The notes: a model not told the origin generated them from the letters alone. Shown: positions 34,691-46,263, counted from the first letter of the stretch. The stretch: 64,000 bases of DNA from Hydrangea macrophylla (GCA_033977485.1 CM066992.1:104048140-104112139); one strand, 5' to 3'. Numbers and translations: made by a program.

Positions 34691-36027
34691 ACTTTCGCAG
34701 GAATCGCGATTGCATTTAGCGTATGCAACAAGCCTTTAAACCCCTAGGTTCCCCCTAGTGGACGAGTGTTGTCTCGTGAGGGTCTGTAGTGAATCTACCC
34801 ACAAAATTCATGTTTATTGTAATGGTTCTCGTTTAAACATTTTCAAGAAATTTTTCCTCTCTCATTTAGCAATGTGGATAAGCTCAACAATCTAATGAAA
34901 CTCTCTAGTATGCCATAGCCATGCAACACACACATTAAAGTTAATTCTATTATCAAAGTCATTAGAATATTACATACCTATTAATCATCAAGTGTGTGTG
35001 TGTGTGAATGGACAACCAAAATACAAAACTTTAATTTCAAAGCTCGCATAACATAAGATGTTATCAAGACGTTCATTTTGACTCAACTCTTACCGGGATT
35101 ACACTCTCAAGATGAAATCACTCCGAATTTGGTGTAATAATTATCACTCATGCTATGGAAGCTATAAAGAGTGAATGGAATGGAATCTAATGCTTCTCAT
35201 ATCTAAATTGAAAAAATGGACATTTTAGTGTATAAAGTCTCATGAAATGATACTTTTCACTTGAAGAGCGAGATACCGTGGAGAACTCTCTCATTGCCTT
35301 AACTTCAAATCCAATTTAATTACCTAGAATCATTAGGTCTTTGAAAAAGAGGTGTTAGGTGAAAGAAGAAAGAGGTTCTTGATTTTCAACTGGGTCAAAG
35401 GATTTGATTGGAATATCTACTATAACTTTTCAAACTTCCCCACATCTCCAGTCTCTCTCTCTCTCTTTTCTTTTTCTTTTTCTTTTTTTTTCACACTCTT
35501 CTTTTTATTATTTTTTTTTTCTTTTGTAGAAACCATTGGCATTTTTAAAATTTTATTTAATGCTTTTTTTTTGTCTTTTTTTTTTTTGCTTTGTCAACTT
35601 TCCCTTATTCACACTAACAAATTTCTTGTCAACGCAACACATCCCAATCACACCTAAATAAAGAACTGAGGCTTAAACTCCTAATTTTGAGTTCAGTATG
35701 AACTTTAGGATTATGAAGACAAGGCGATTATGATAAGCTCAAGAGGTGAAGTAGAGGAATAGCATAGAGGTAGGCCAATGTTGTATTTTGCATGTATGGT
35801 AAAAAGATGGCCTAAATCATCTTCTAAGTTTAATGAATTATTCATTTCAGCAATTCAAAAGCTCTAGATTTTGGTAAATCCTGAACATTCTCTTCTATTG
35901 ATCAGTCAAAATGAAGAAGAAAAATGAGACTTTCAACGAATTAAAATGCTTTACAGAAAGTAAGAGTAATTGTCTAAAACCCCAAGAAAAAAGAAAGGCT
36001 CAAAAGCTCACTTGGGTTCTTAGTCTC
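34691..36027. other. Unassigned repeat-like sequence
   Basis: No coding frame or LTR is recognised. The first 110 bp (TTTCGCAGGAATCGCGATTG, CCCCTAGGTTCCCCCTAGTG, TGTCTCGTGAGGG) resemble non-coding parts of plant LTR elements. A TC-rich and T-rich stretch is at 35450-35600. It may be the 3' part of the minus-strand Athila-like element whose 5' LTR ends at 39832. Confidence 0.4.
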
Positions 36028-37516
36028 TGATCGGCGACGAATAATTGCCATTTATAGTCCTAAAAATACGCTTTGTTAGCCCATTTCATGTAGTTATTAG
36101 TTGCTTTTTAATAAGTATTCTAAATTTTGTAGGTTTTGGAGCTTTAACTTGAAAATGCACAAAAATCCAATGATTAGTGGCTTTGGATTTCATTCTGGGC
36201 TCAAACGGTGATTCCGGTGAAAGCTGAATGCAGTAGCATCCTCGGTAAATTGCATTTTTGACAAGGAATACTTTGGATTTGAGAAATTTCTCCAGAGACA
36301 TAAAATGTAGATCTTCGAGTTACGGGCGCGTGGCCGCAAACAGCGAGTCAATCCGAGTTCCGAGAAAAAAGTTATCACAATTCTACAAAAGTTGCGCAGT
36401 GCAGCGAAAAGTACCTCGCGCAAGCGGGCCGCGCGAGCGACCTGTGAAAAAACCAAAAACACGTATTTTGTTAAATTAAATTGCCCAGCGAAGGTGGTTT
36501 GTGCATATGACGTCCAGAAACGTAAATATAGCAGTTTTAGTGTGATTTGACTTAGGAAAGCTTCCTAAATCCTTCCAAACTCTATATAAATCCTATTCTA
36601 AATCAATTTTGTGGTTACACATCATTACACAACATTAGAAACATCCATATACAACAAAAAAAACTTCAGTCATTTGAAGAGAGAAAAGCAAGGAGAAGAA
36701 GAAGAAGACCAAGGATTCCCATGGGCTCCTCCATCAACCTCTTGCCGTTCATCAATTCTATGGCCAACTGAACTCAAGATCTAGGGTTTCAATGAAACCC
36801 TAGCTAAGTAATAGGGTGTATTTTATGTTTTTATTTTAGTTTTATTATGTATGGATGACAGTTACATGTTCCGAGGATTTTTATAAATAAATCATGCTTT
36901 TATTGATTAAATTGTTACTTTCAAAGTTTACTCTTGTCTTAGATCTATTTTGATGGTTATGTGCTCAATGATCTATGCTTGCTGTGCTTGTTTAGATTAT
37001 TTACATGTAATGGTGCTTAAATTGAATTATGCTATCAAGTATCCGAATAGTCCATGCCTAGATTAGACGGATTATACCACAATCCTAGTTTAGTGTGGGA
37101 TAATTCGTGCTAACCGAAGATGGATTATGTTGGTGTTTGAACCATAGTTATTTTCTTGAGGGAGGAATTGGGCTTGTAGCTACAATTCTCCATTATCATC
37201 CAACTTAATAAGCTAAAGTAATTCGTAAATACCCTTATTATGAAGCTAGTGGTGGATTTGCAATCCTAGGTTCCTTAAACTTATTATAAAAATAAATATT
37301 TAATTGCTTTCATAATTTAGATTTACTTTTATTGTTATTAGTTTAATTCAAATTAAATCCAAAATCCATTTTTCTTAATTAACTAAATTTAGGTTTTAAA
37401 AATTAAAGTGCTTAGTATTCAATCTCTGTGGGTTCGACCTTTACTTCCACCCTGCAAATCTTTTGAAAGTAAAGCATAAGTAAGCATACTTTTCTATCTT
37501 GATTTTGACGAGATCA
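36028..37516 (+). repeat. Athila-like solo LTR
   Basis: 1489 bp from TGATCGGCGACG to GACGAGATCA, flanked by the 5-bp duplication GTCTC (36023-36027 and 37517-37521), with no internal element sequence. The start (TTTATAGTCCTAAAAATACG, TTGTAGGTTTTGGAGC) is of the Athila LTR kind. A TATA box TATATAAA is at 36583. A solo LTR with an intact duplication is the product of recombination between the two LTRs of one element. Confidence 0.87.
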
Positions 37517-37941
37517 GTCTCCACTACAATCTCTCAAGTCACCTAAATTCTGCTTACTACTCTATTTTAGCTAAGTATAAGGTTGTCACAACGTGCTCAA
37601 ATTATTTGAAGATTAAGAAGTATAAAACATACTATAACTAAGATAGTAAAGAAACTACCATACTGTGTTACATACTAATAACATACAGAAAATTATACTA
37701 ATGCATCATAACTAACTACATTAATTAAGAGAGAAATACAAAAACTATTTTATTATCTTTAAAAATTAAAATTAAAATTTTTTTTTTACGATTTTTAATT
37801 TACTGATTCATGTTACTAAGCAGGTATATTGACATTAAAGCAATGGACATATAAAGTAAAGCGCGAGAAGGAAGGATGTTACCTCGAGACGTTAATATCT
37901 AATTTTTTTTGTTCATTATTTTTAAGTTACCTGCAAAATCA

Positions 37942-38619
37942 TTAGTAGAAACAAGGAAAAATAGAGAATATAATACAACTACTCAGTAAATAAATTCGGT
38001 TAATCAAGATTTTTATCATAGAGTAATAACCAAAATTTTTGAGGATCTTCTCAATAAAATAATTTAGCAGTGAGAAGAATGTGGGGATCCTCATAAAAAT
38101 ATAACTCCCCCCAACTAATGTTAAGCTCAAGGTCAGAAGAGATGATGCAAAACCTATGGCGTCCGATTTTTTGTGGACAGTTAAAAGAGGTATACCACAC
38201 TTTTTAGGAATTATATGCAAGAAACGATCTTTGGTGTTGGTATTTCCTATAACAGCCTCTATTTTAATACTAGGAGGTGGCCACAGTTCGATAAAAGGGG
38301 TAGGGTCTAAGTGATGTTCTAATGAAGCTTCATTACCCTCCTCTTGTCCTAGAACAAAATCTATGGAGATATGATCATAGGAATTGAATTTTTGTTCTAT
38401 GTAAATAGTTTTGGACTGAACTTGGATAAAGCTATCTATTTGGGCTTCAATGTCATTATTACTCAAGAAGGTCAAGCAGTCTAGAAGATTACTAGCTTCT
38501 TGTTGAAGTTTAAGATCATCTAATGTGTGTCCAATATTTTCTAAGCCCTCTCTCAAAGAATTTTGAAATTTAAAATTTTGTACAGTGCATGTGCTAGAAT
38601 CCTTACCATCCTCGTCCAC
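37942..38619 (-). pseudogene. Hypothetical frame 2 of Athila-like interior
   Basis: Open for 225 codons. It includes LDDLKLQQEASNLLDCLTFL, PTPFIELWPPPSIKIEAVIG, and a C-terminal part with hydrophobic segments (SLLTLSLTLVGGSYIFMRIP, SCIIFSIFPCFY) that could span a membrane. I cannot assign a function. It follows the 127-aa frame at 38761-39144 after two stops, so both may be one broken gene. A gag-related or env-position protein is possible. Confidence 0.45.
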
Positions 38620-38760
38620 AACACATTATTTTTGTTCAATATTGGGGTACACAGGACTTTCAAGCTCAAGATGAGAGCTTTGATTGATAGTGAGGATCAG
38701 TGATGGGCAACTTGGTGACACTACTTCTTCGGCCGAAAGAGGTGAGGGTTCATGAATATC

Positions 38761-39144
38761 TCATGAATCTAAACCGGATTTAGATTTTTCAATTGCGTCC
38801 TCTCTAGGGTCACTATCAAAGGTAGGGGTAGAGTCAACAATGGACTCTTCTTTTCCTAATTGCGTGCAATCACCTAAACTCTGATTATCTTTTAAAACCT
38901 CATTCTCATCCTTGTAACTTTCCTCACTATATATGTCATCTATTGAGGTGCTATGGATAAAGAGATTGTGCAACTTTATCCAGGCAGTGAGTGAGTTGAT
39001 GTCTGGGGGTGTATATTGAGGAGAAGATGGTTCTACAATTTCCTGCTCAATGGTTTGGTTTTGGAGTTCTTGTTGGGTTATCACTTTCTCGAGTGAGTTG
39101 TTAACCTCATTCGGTATAAATTCGTCATTGTCCTCCATTTCCAT
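38761..39144 (-). pseudogene. Hypothetical frame 1 of Athila-like interior
   Basis: 127 codons, acidic and rich in E, N, S and D (MEMEDNDEFIPNEVNNSLEK, SIDDIYSEESYKDENEVLKD). It is probably the continuation of the gag-like frame upstream, which contains LELLLSEMKMLDSAIDKLET, a coiled-coil-like piece. No enzyme motif. Confidence 0.45.
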
Positions 39145-39806
39145 TCTATTGTTAGTGTCTTGAAATTTGGGTCATAGTGTTGAAGGACTGATGTAGTCTT
39201 CTATAGGTTAGCTTGAAAATGCTTGTTGATATCTAGTTTCTAATTTATCAATTGCACTATCTAGCATTTTCATTTCACTAAGCAATAATTCTAATATACC
39301 ATTATCCTCAACTTGGTTATTTGCCCTATTGTTGTTGATGATAGTCCCATTCCCATAATGTTTGTGTACAAGACTCCCCAGAAGGAAAGTCTTTGTGCAT
39401 TTGGTAATTGTGGGAACTACTACTATATCCTACACTATTATTTTCATGATATCCCCATTACGGTTGATGGAACTCTCCATATGGAGGTTCTTGATATGTT
39501 TGATAACGTGGGGGACTAATACTATTGTTTCCCCATTATGGTGATTGGTAGCACTCGGGTTGATAATACGCATCACACGCGGGTGCTTGCCAACTTGGGG
39601 GATAACTATTTTGATTACCTAATGTGTACCTATTCGTGGTGTTTATGTTGTATAGAGGATAATATGGATATGACATGTTTATCCAAAATTATTAAAACAA
39701 TAGAATTTTATTTATTATTTTTTTGTGGGAGAAAAAGTCCAAAGTTTTTTTTTTTGAAAAGTAAGAAAAATTGAAAATAACTTAGTAAAATCCTAACCTA
39801 GTTGCC

Positions 39807-39825
39807 TTCCCCGACAACGGCATCA
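39807..39825 (-). other. Athila-type primer binding site
   Basis: On the minus strand GATGCCGTTGTCGGGGAAGG lies about 10 bases after the LTR end. Athila-type elements carry TGGCGCCGTTGCCGGGG at this place, so this copy has three or four changes. Confidence 0.7.
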
Positions 39826-39831
39826 AAAACT

Positions 39832-40778
39832 TGACACGACTAAAAAGTTGTGCGCTCTTGTGCAACACCCAAGTGCAGGTGATCGTGCAAGTAATACTGG
39901 ATAAGTCCAGGCCGATCCCACAGGGAAGGAATAGGAAGAATATGTACTAAGTTACAACCTAAAGAAAAAGAAAAGATGAATGTAAGAGTGGAGGTTCTAA
40001 CAAATTCTAATTAATTAAATTAAACTAAATAATAAACTAAAGCATAGAGAAACATAACTAATTAAACAGATAAATTAAAGGTGTTGGAAACACGTGAATC
40101 CACATTGATCCTAACCATCTACCATGCATACTCATTAATATTCTTGGAGTTCATGCCTTTTCAGCATTCCGTATTTTTCTAAAGATAAAGAATCAATAGT
40201 CCTTACATGACTGGACTATATCATCACAAGTGATTTAAAATACTTAAAAGACAGTTTAAAATAATGGTTAATACTTGCACTCTAAATGGTGTTAGCATTC
40301 AAAGTGGTTTTCAAAAGTCATTGAAGAAAAAGCTTAAGGCTTAAGTTTTAAAACCTGTTATGACAAACTAAACTTACTGGAACAATTTGATGACAGATTT
40401 CTAAAACAAAAAGTTAGGAATGCTTACAAGAATCATCTCAGAAATTAACAGTTTCGATCGATCGAAGCACTCTCGATCGATCGCACTGCATTATCCTTCA
40501 ATCGATCAAAATGCCTTCAATCGCTTGACTATGGCTCTATTTCAATTGATCGAAATATCTTCGATCGATCGAACGCAGGCTTTCTATAGCATGCATGGTA
40601 GAGGCTGGGAATCAACGTTCATCACATATTCCCAACTTCTAAACTACAAAAATATAAATAAACTAGTGCAGAAATATCAAACTAGAGCAATCATAACTTC
40701 TACACTAATAAACAATTAAATAAAGATAAAGTAAAAGAAAAACCTGGAAATAATCTGAAAATAACTTGACTATTTCCA
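39832..40778 (-). repeat. LTR of Athila-like element, minus strand
   Basis: On the minus strand it ends TTTTTAGTCGTGTCA, right before the primer site. It contains the phrase CCTGTGGGATCGGCCTGGAC. The start is less sure: TGGAAATAGTCAAG at 40778 fits, because the next bases (40783 on) belong to a Tat-type motif. It carries TTCGATCGATCGAA pairs at 40453-40573. Confidence 0.65.
40453..40573. promoter_or_regulatory. Paired TTCGATCGATCGAA array in Athila-like LTR
   Basis: Copies, some with TTCAATCGATCAAA-type changes, start at 40453, 40472, 40497, 40516, 40541 and 40560. There are three pairs, each spaced exactly 19 bp, and the pairs step by 44 bp. It is the same motif and geometry as in the copia element at 2058-3011. 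Confidence 0.75.
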
Positions 40779-42364
40779 TAATTGAACTACGTTTGACCTG
40801 ATTCCCATTAGGGAATACGTAGGCAACCTCTCAAAAGTTTCGGTCTCAGCCGTTGACCCATAATCATTTGCCCTTCACACTAGGGGCAAGGCCCCATCAT
40901 GAATTTCAAAGCCAAAAATTTGTGTGACGGACAAATCCCCGGTCGATGAGTATCTTTCAATTTCAAACTTAGCCTGTGCAAGCCCTTATCCTAAATTCAT
41001 ATCAATCGTACACAAGGGGCAAGCCCTTCACTCTGTGGGTTTAGTTTGATTACTAAGAATTCCTCACTCATTGATTTACACTCAAGGGGCAAGATCCCTA
41101 TACTACCGTTCTATCCGATCGAGTCCAACCCCTTGTCATATAAAAGGGGCAATCCCCTTCTACCCTTTTTGTTTAGTCGAGCCCAACCCTTTGTCGTACA
41201 CAAGGGATAAGCCATGCCCAAGTCCTTTGTCATAAACAAGGGGCAATGTTATCCTGAGGTGATGTCTTCATGTGAGTTTAGACAGAGTCGTATTTTTGCT
41301 CTTTGATTGGAAATGAAAGTTTGATGGCTATAATGCGGAGAGAGTAATGAATTGATTAAGAACATGATTAGGGAGAAATTTTCAAGCTTGAATTTATGTG
41401 TGAAGTCTCATTTCAAATAATTGGGTGAATAAAAAAGAATAATCTAGATCATGCGCAAGGTACCTCACTCGTAATGAGGAACAACGTCAAAAGAAAATAG
41501 AAAAAGATGTATGATTTGATTGTTTTTAGTGTTTCAGGTTTGAGTCGTAGAGCCGTAGACTTTATGGGTGTATTGTGAGCAATGGAATATGAAATTATTT
41601 TTCTGAGAATGGTAATGCAAATAAGAAAGGAGTCCATGAGCATCTGCACAATCTTCTGAAATGAGCCATGTTCACAGCATCATTGCATCATCAAGCATGA
41701 ACATCTAAACTAGGGAAAATGTTCCCGTCTCTCAGATTTCATAAATTTAATCCCCACGATTTCAAGGATATCCATAACAATGGTTGTGCAATGTATATAT
41801 AGTTTGCCTTCCGTGGCTCTCTAATGTTTTCCCTTTTTAGAGTAGCTCACCTTTACTAGCTCTACATGGTTTTTATAGTTGAATGGGAGTCCCCTGCATA
41901 GCATGATAATTTTATTGCATATTATAGTTTTATGTACCACACTCGTTCGCCTTAAATGGGTCGACTGTGTGCTTTCCCAAAGAGTAGTTGGCCGTTATAG
42001 GCTCTACATGTTATTGATAGCTAAGTGAGCATCCCTCATATTTGCATGAACATATCTATTCAGCTGTTTTTTGAGACATTCACTGCATTCATGGCTCTAT
42101 GATTGCGTATCTTTGAGAGTAGTTCACCTTCCAGGATCTACACAGTATTGATTGTTAAGCGGGCAACCCCCGCATTTGCATATTGATTTTATTGAGCACA
42201 TTGCTTGCACATTTGAATCCCCAGAGAGTAATTAGCCTCAGTAGCATTGCATTAGTTTTCAAGAATCTCCTGCATTGTTACACCAGTCGAATTGAATAAG
42301 CTTTGAATCCCGCATGGTCTTTGTGGTTCGTCTCGAATAGACTCCACGAGTACCTTATTCCCCA
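40779..42364 (+). other. Tat-type 3' region (Tat-C) with degenerate repeats
   Basis: Starts with the Tat motif GAACTACGTTTGACCTGATT then GGGAATACGTAGGCAACC (40784-40829). Phrases of the form CAAGGGGCAAGCCC recur about every 60-80 bp between 40880 and 41250. From 41800 on there are diverged versions of a GAGTAGTTCGCC...CTCTAC unit. No coding frame is convincing. Confidence 0.55.
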
Positions 42365-42569
42365 GCAGAGTTATCACTAGAACAGTAGTTCGCCTCTCGA
42401 AGCTCTACTATGCACCGCATTCAGAATAGTAGTTCGCCTTTCCAGGCTCTACTATGCACCGCATTCAGAATAGTAGTTTGTCTTTCCAGGCTATACTATG
42501 CATCGCATTTAGAACAGTAGTTCGCCTTTCTAGGCTCTACTATGCATCGCATTTAGAATAGTAGTTCGC
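42365..42569 (+). repeat. 44-bp tandem array, left part
   Basis: The unit AGTAGTTCGCCTTTCCAGGC...CTACTATGCACCGCATTC repeats about every 44 bp (near 42383, 42427, 42472, 42515, 42561). TAGTAG and CTACTA flank the unit core and can pair. The array is cut at 42569 by a solo LTR and continues at 45924. Confidence 0.85.
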
Positions 42570-43367
42570 TGTCACGCCCCGAAGTACCAAAAATAGGGAA
42601 AAATAAATTTCCTTTATGGGTTCGTAGACACGTGACTGGTTGTGAGTGTCACCTGATTGTCCAAACATGCTTATAACAGTAATGTGATATGGGAAAGTGA
42701 CTAAGTTCAGCGGAAGTAGAAATTTAAAACATCCAAGTCTTACATCAGTAGTATATTACAGGCCAAAAAGATATCCAAAAGATACACATTACAAGACCAG
42801 CTAAACTATTACATTACTAACATAATAATAACAGAACTACAACAAAAGAAAAGCTCCAAAGTCTTCAACTGGCGAAACCGTAGCCTTCCTCGTAGTAGTC
42901 TTCACCAGCATAGTCTTCAGTAGTAAAGGCAGCATCTTGATAGCAGTCGGTTCCGTCTGGACCTGCAAACGCTGGACGTGGAAGGTCCAGCGGCATGAAA
43001 AGCCGTTAGCGGTTAAGCTAAGTGAGGGTCCCCTTAAGGTTACCACCACTTAAGGTAAGTTATTCATCATCTCTTCTTATTTCTCGAAACCATATCTCGT
43101 TCATCATTTCTTATTCTCGATACTATGCTTTGTTCGTCTTTTCTCATTCTCAAAACCATGTCTTATTTAAACCCAATCATTCCCTTTGAAACTTAACCCA
43201 AAACTGAACTGACCAATGACATTGACTGAAAGAAGACTTAACTCCAAACACATTTACTGGTCAAGAAAGAACAACACTCAATAATGAATAGTTAACTGTC
43301 GCCCAACAGGCACTCAAACTGTCGCCCAAATGGCATAAGTGTGCGGGACATTAACAATCTCTTGGTC

Positions 43368-43626
43368 GAACACGTCATGCCGATCCTCAGGTCGCCCGCA
43401 CGTTACCGAACACGTCATGCCGATCCTCAGACCAAGGGTACGGGAAATTAATAATCACTTGGATGAACACGTCATGCCGATCCTCAGGTCACCCGTACAT
43501 AACCGAACACTTCATGCCGATCCTCAGTCCAAGGGTGCGGAAAAATAATCAACCACTTGATCGAACACGTCATGACGATCCTCAGGTCATCCGCACTTGA
43601 CCGAACACGTCATGCCGATCCTCAGA
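43368..43626. repeat. Paired 23-bp motif on a 97-bp period in solo LTR
   Basis: GAACACGTCATGCCGATCC-type copies start at 43368, 43408, 43465, 43505, 43563 and 43603. The spacing alternates 40 and 57-58 bp, so the higher-order unit is 97-98 bp. Each copy contains CACGTCA, the ACGT core that plant bZIP factors bind. Confidence 0.85.
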
Positions 43627-44324
43627 TCAAGGAACAAAACATAACTCACCAATCGACTCCACGGAATAATCGAGAGACCAACTTTGTAAGAATTATCCAA
43701 ACATGACACAAAAGTTCACGAATCAACTTTGACCGGTAGACACACGACTAGATACGAGGCCCAATGTCCCTTATTCATATTAAATCTGTTATCGAAGGTT
43801 TTATCATTATTTTACGCGTTCGCACGTTTCGTAGTTTAGTTCATTAATATCATCCAGTTATAACCGTTAATATTTCTCTATACGTCCAACATTCTATTTT
43901 CCTCTTAATATAATTACGATGGAAACTTTCCCGATCATTTATCAACGCAATAATCGTGCCATACAATATACTTATAGTTTGGGTATGAACTTTCCAACGG
44001 TCATTAAACTATATTCACGTAGCTTATGGATTTATAATCATGGATTTAATACCAATAAAACATATAGATGAAACCCTTAACATCATCATCTACACGATAG
44101 CACTACCATAGCATGAGATTTTCATAAGAACACATGTACCGGAAAACTAGCATCAACAATCAACACCATGCATAAACAAAACATTATACAAAAAGCTACA
44201 CAATCTGCCAGGATACATTTTCACTGTGTTGACTGAATTAACATGATTTATTTAGGCATGATAAATTGCTTTGTGGATCAAACTCAAAACTAAAACATTA
44301 TAGATAATAGGAATATCTTCATGT

Positions 44325-45000
44325 ACAAAAAAAATCTAGCTTTAATTACATATTTGAGCTACTCAAACTATTTATTTTACAAGACATATCTTATATCTCG
44401 GATTGTTCTATCCCAGATTTATAGTACTGCATTGTACGTGAATTTCACCTATTAAGGATGGGTTTTTAGACTGAGCTAAAGAAGGGTTATTTGTAGATAA
44501 ATGTGTTATCTTTATCCACAAAAAAACCTAGCTTAATTCTCATTTTTGAACTGCACAAAACATTCATTTTACTAAACTATGTTCTGCTGAGAGTTTCAGT
44601 TTTTCAGATTTATAACATTGCGTTGTACATGCATTTCACCCATGAAGGAGTGATTTCTAGACTGAGCTATAGAAGGGTTATTTGTAGATAAATGTGTTAT
44701 ATTTCTACGCAAAAAAACCTAGCTTAATTCGGATTTTGGAGCTCCTCAAAACATCCATTTTACTAAACTACGTTCTGCTGGAAGTTTCTGTTTTCCCAGG
44801 TTTATAACACTGCGTTGTACATGCATTTCACCCATGAAGGATTGATTTATAGACTGAGATATAGAAGAGTTATTTGTAGATATATGAGTTAGATTTTACC
44901 ACAAAAAAACCTAGCTTAATTCGGATTTTTGAGCTACACAAAACATTCCTTTTACTAAACTATGTTCTGCTGAGAGTTTCAGTTTCTCAGATTTATGTAT
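44325..45000. repeat. About 190-bp tandem repeat, 3.5 copies
   Basis: Units start with AAAAAAACCTAGCTTAATTC near 44329, 44519, 44710 and 44902. Each contains GTTCTGCTGAGAGTTTCAG-like and TGCATTTCACCCATGAAGG-like segments. The first copy is the most diverged. Confidence 0.85.
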
Positions 45001-45923
45001 TTGTCTTGCATGTCATGGAAACTTCAACACAACAACATCAACTTCTACCAAACATTAGTACATATTATATGTGTTCTAAATTGAGTTAGATTACTCACAA
45101 TTACTCACAATTTACTCACCAAAGCTTAGAATTAAGCTTGGATGTTGATTTGAAACTTGATGAAGCTTTGAACTCAAACTCCAAGGATGAACTTCTTCTT
45201 CTTCTAACTTCTTGATTCTTCTTACTGCTGGGATTTTTCTTGAGATTTTAGGACTTATAAACACAGCTCTTAGGTTCCCATGGTAGTGTATGTAGGTGTA
45301 TGGGTGTGTATATGTGTTTGCATGTGAGGTGTATACAAGGGAAGGGGGTGAATGCTTGGTTTCTCCTTATTTTTTTCTTCTATATCTCCATGGGATCTAT
45401 AACTCCCATCTCTCTTTCTTAACTTAGGTGCAGATTATGAAGACTAAAAATGTCAAATGAGTGCATGTGTATGTTTATATAGCAAGGGAGGAGGGGCATG
45501 TGTCTCCATGCATGCTTGCATGTGTGCATGGAGGGCCATGTGTCCATCTAGTGGACAAATGTCACATGGAGTGATGAAAAGTGTAGGAGATGATGCATGG
45601 GACTTGCCATGTGGCCGGCCATGTGGGTCCCACCTTGGGCTTTGTGCCATTTCCTCGGTTTACGTGCATAAGTTCCTCGATATACGTGTCAGTCTCGATT
45701 TACGTGCAATCGGGTATTATTTCTAATGTCCGGGTCCGGGTACGGGACTAAGTTAAATCTTATTATGGTCGAGTCGGTATGGTTACTACAGGCTATATGG
45801 TAATAATAATACAACACGTCCATACCGACACGTAATTAAAATAATAATATAATATTATAGTCGGTCCAATACAGAAATTCGAAAAAGTTGATATTATAAT
45901 GACAGAAAATTACCGGTGTTACA

Positions 45924-46263
45924 TTCGCCTTTCTAGGCTCTACTATGCATCGCATTTAGAACAATAGTTCGCCTTTCCAGGCTCTACTATGCATCGTACC
46001 TAGAATAGTAGTTTGCCTTTGGAAGCTCTACTATGCATCGCACCTAGAATAGTAGTTTGCCTTTCCAAGCGCTACTATGCATCGCACTTAGAATGGTAGT
46101 TCGTCTTTCAAGGCTCTACTATGCATCACATTTAGAATAGTAGTTCACCTTTCTAGGCTCTACTATACATCGCACCTAGATTAGTAGTTCGCCTTTAAAG
46201 GCTCTACTATGCACCGCACTTAGAACAGTAGTTTGTCTTTCAAGGCTCTACTATGCACAGCAC
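45924..46263 (+). repeat. 44-bp tandem array, right part
   Basis: Continuation of the array at 42365-42569, with copies near 45964, 46008, 46052, 46096, 46140, 46184 and 46228. A 217-bp non-coding stretch follows, up to the minus-strand LTR end at 46481. It contains TATGGACACCCCATTATTG at 46443, which may be a decayed Tat LTR start. Confidence 0.85.

Larger units (their letters stand above)
37522..39806 (-). mobile_element. Decayed Athila-like interior, minus strand
   Basis: Read on the minus strand it starts behind an Athila-type primer site and runs down to about 37522 or further. Segments of a gag-like protein are visible (SYPPSWQAPACDAYYQPECY, ISPPRYQTYQEPPYGEFHQ) in a frame with stops, then two longer frames listed separately. 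No RT or integrase motif is visible. It is a non-autonomous or heavily deleted member. Its left LTR was not found. Confidence 0.55.
42570..45923 (-). repeat. 3.35 kb solo LTR, gypsy type, minus strand
   Basis: On the minus strand it runs TGTAACACCGGTAATTTTC to CGGGGCGTGACA and is flanked by TTCGC on both sides (42565-42569, 45924-45928). No pol motif is inside. It holds two internal repeat blocks (43368-43626 and about 44325-45000). The ends resemble chromovirus-type LTRs. I cannot fully exclude a short full element, but I see no second LTR copy within it. Confidence 0.8.

Noticed and set aside
35352..35657. 101-aa frame rich in F, S and L
   Set aside because: It is a translation of a TC- and T-rich low-complexity tract with no domain.
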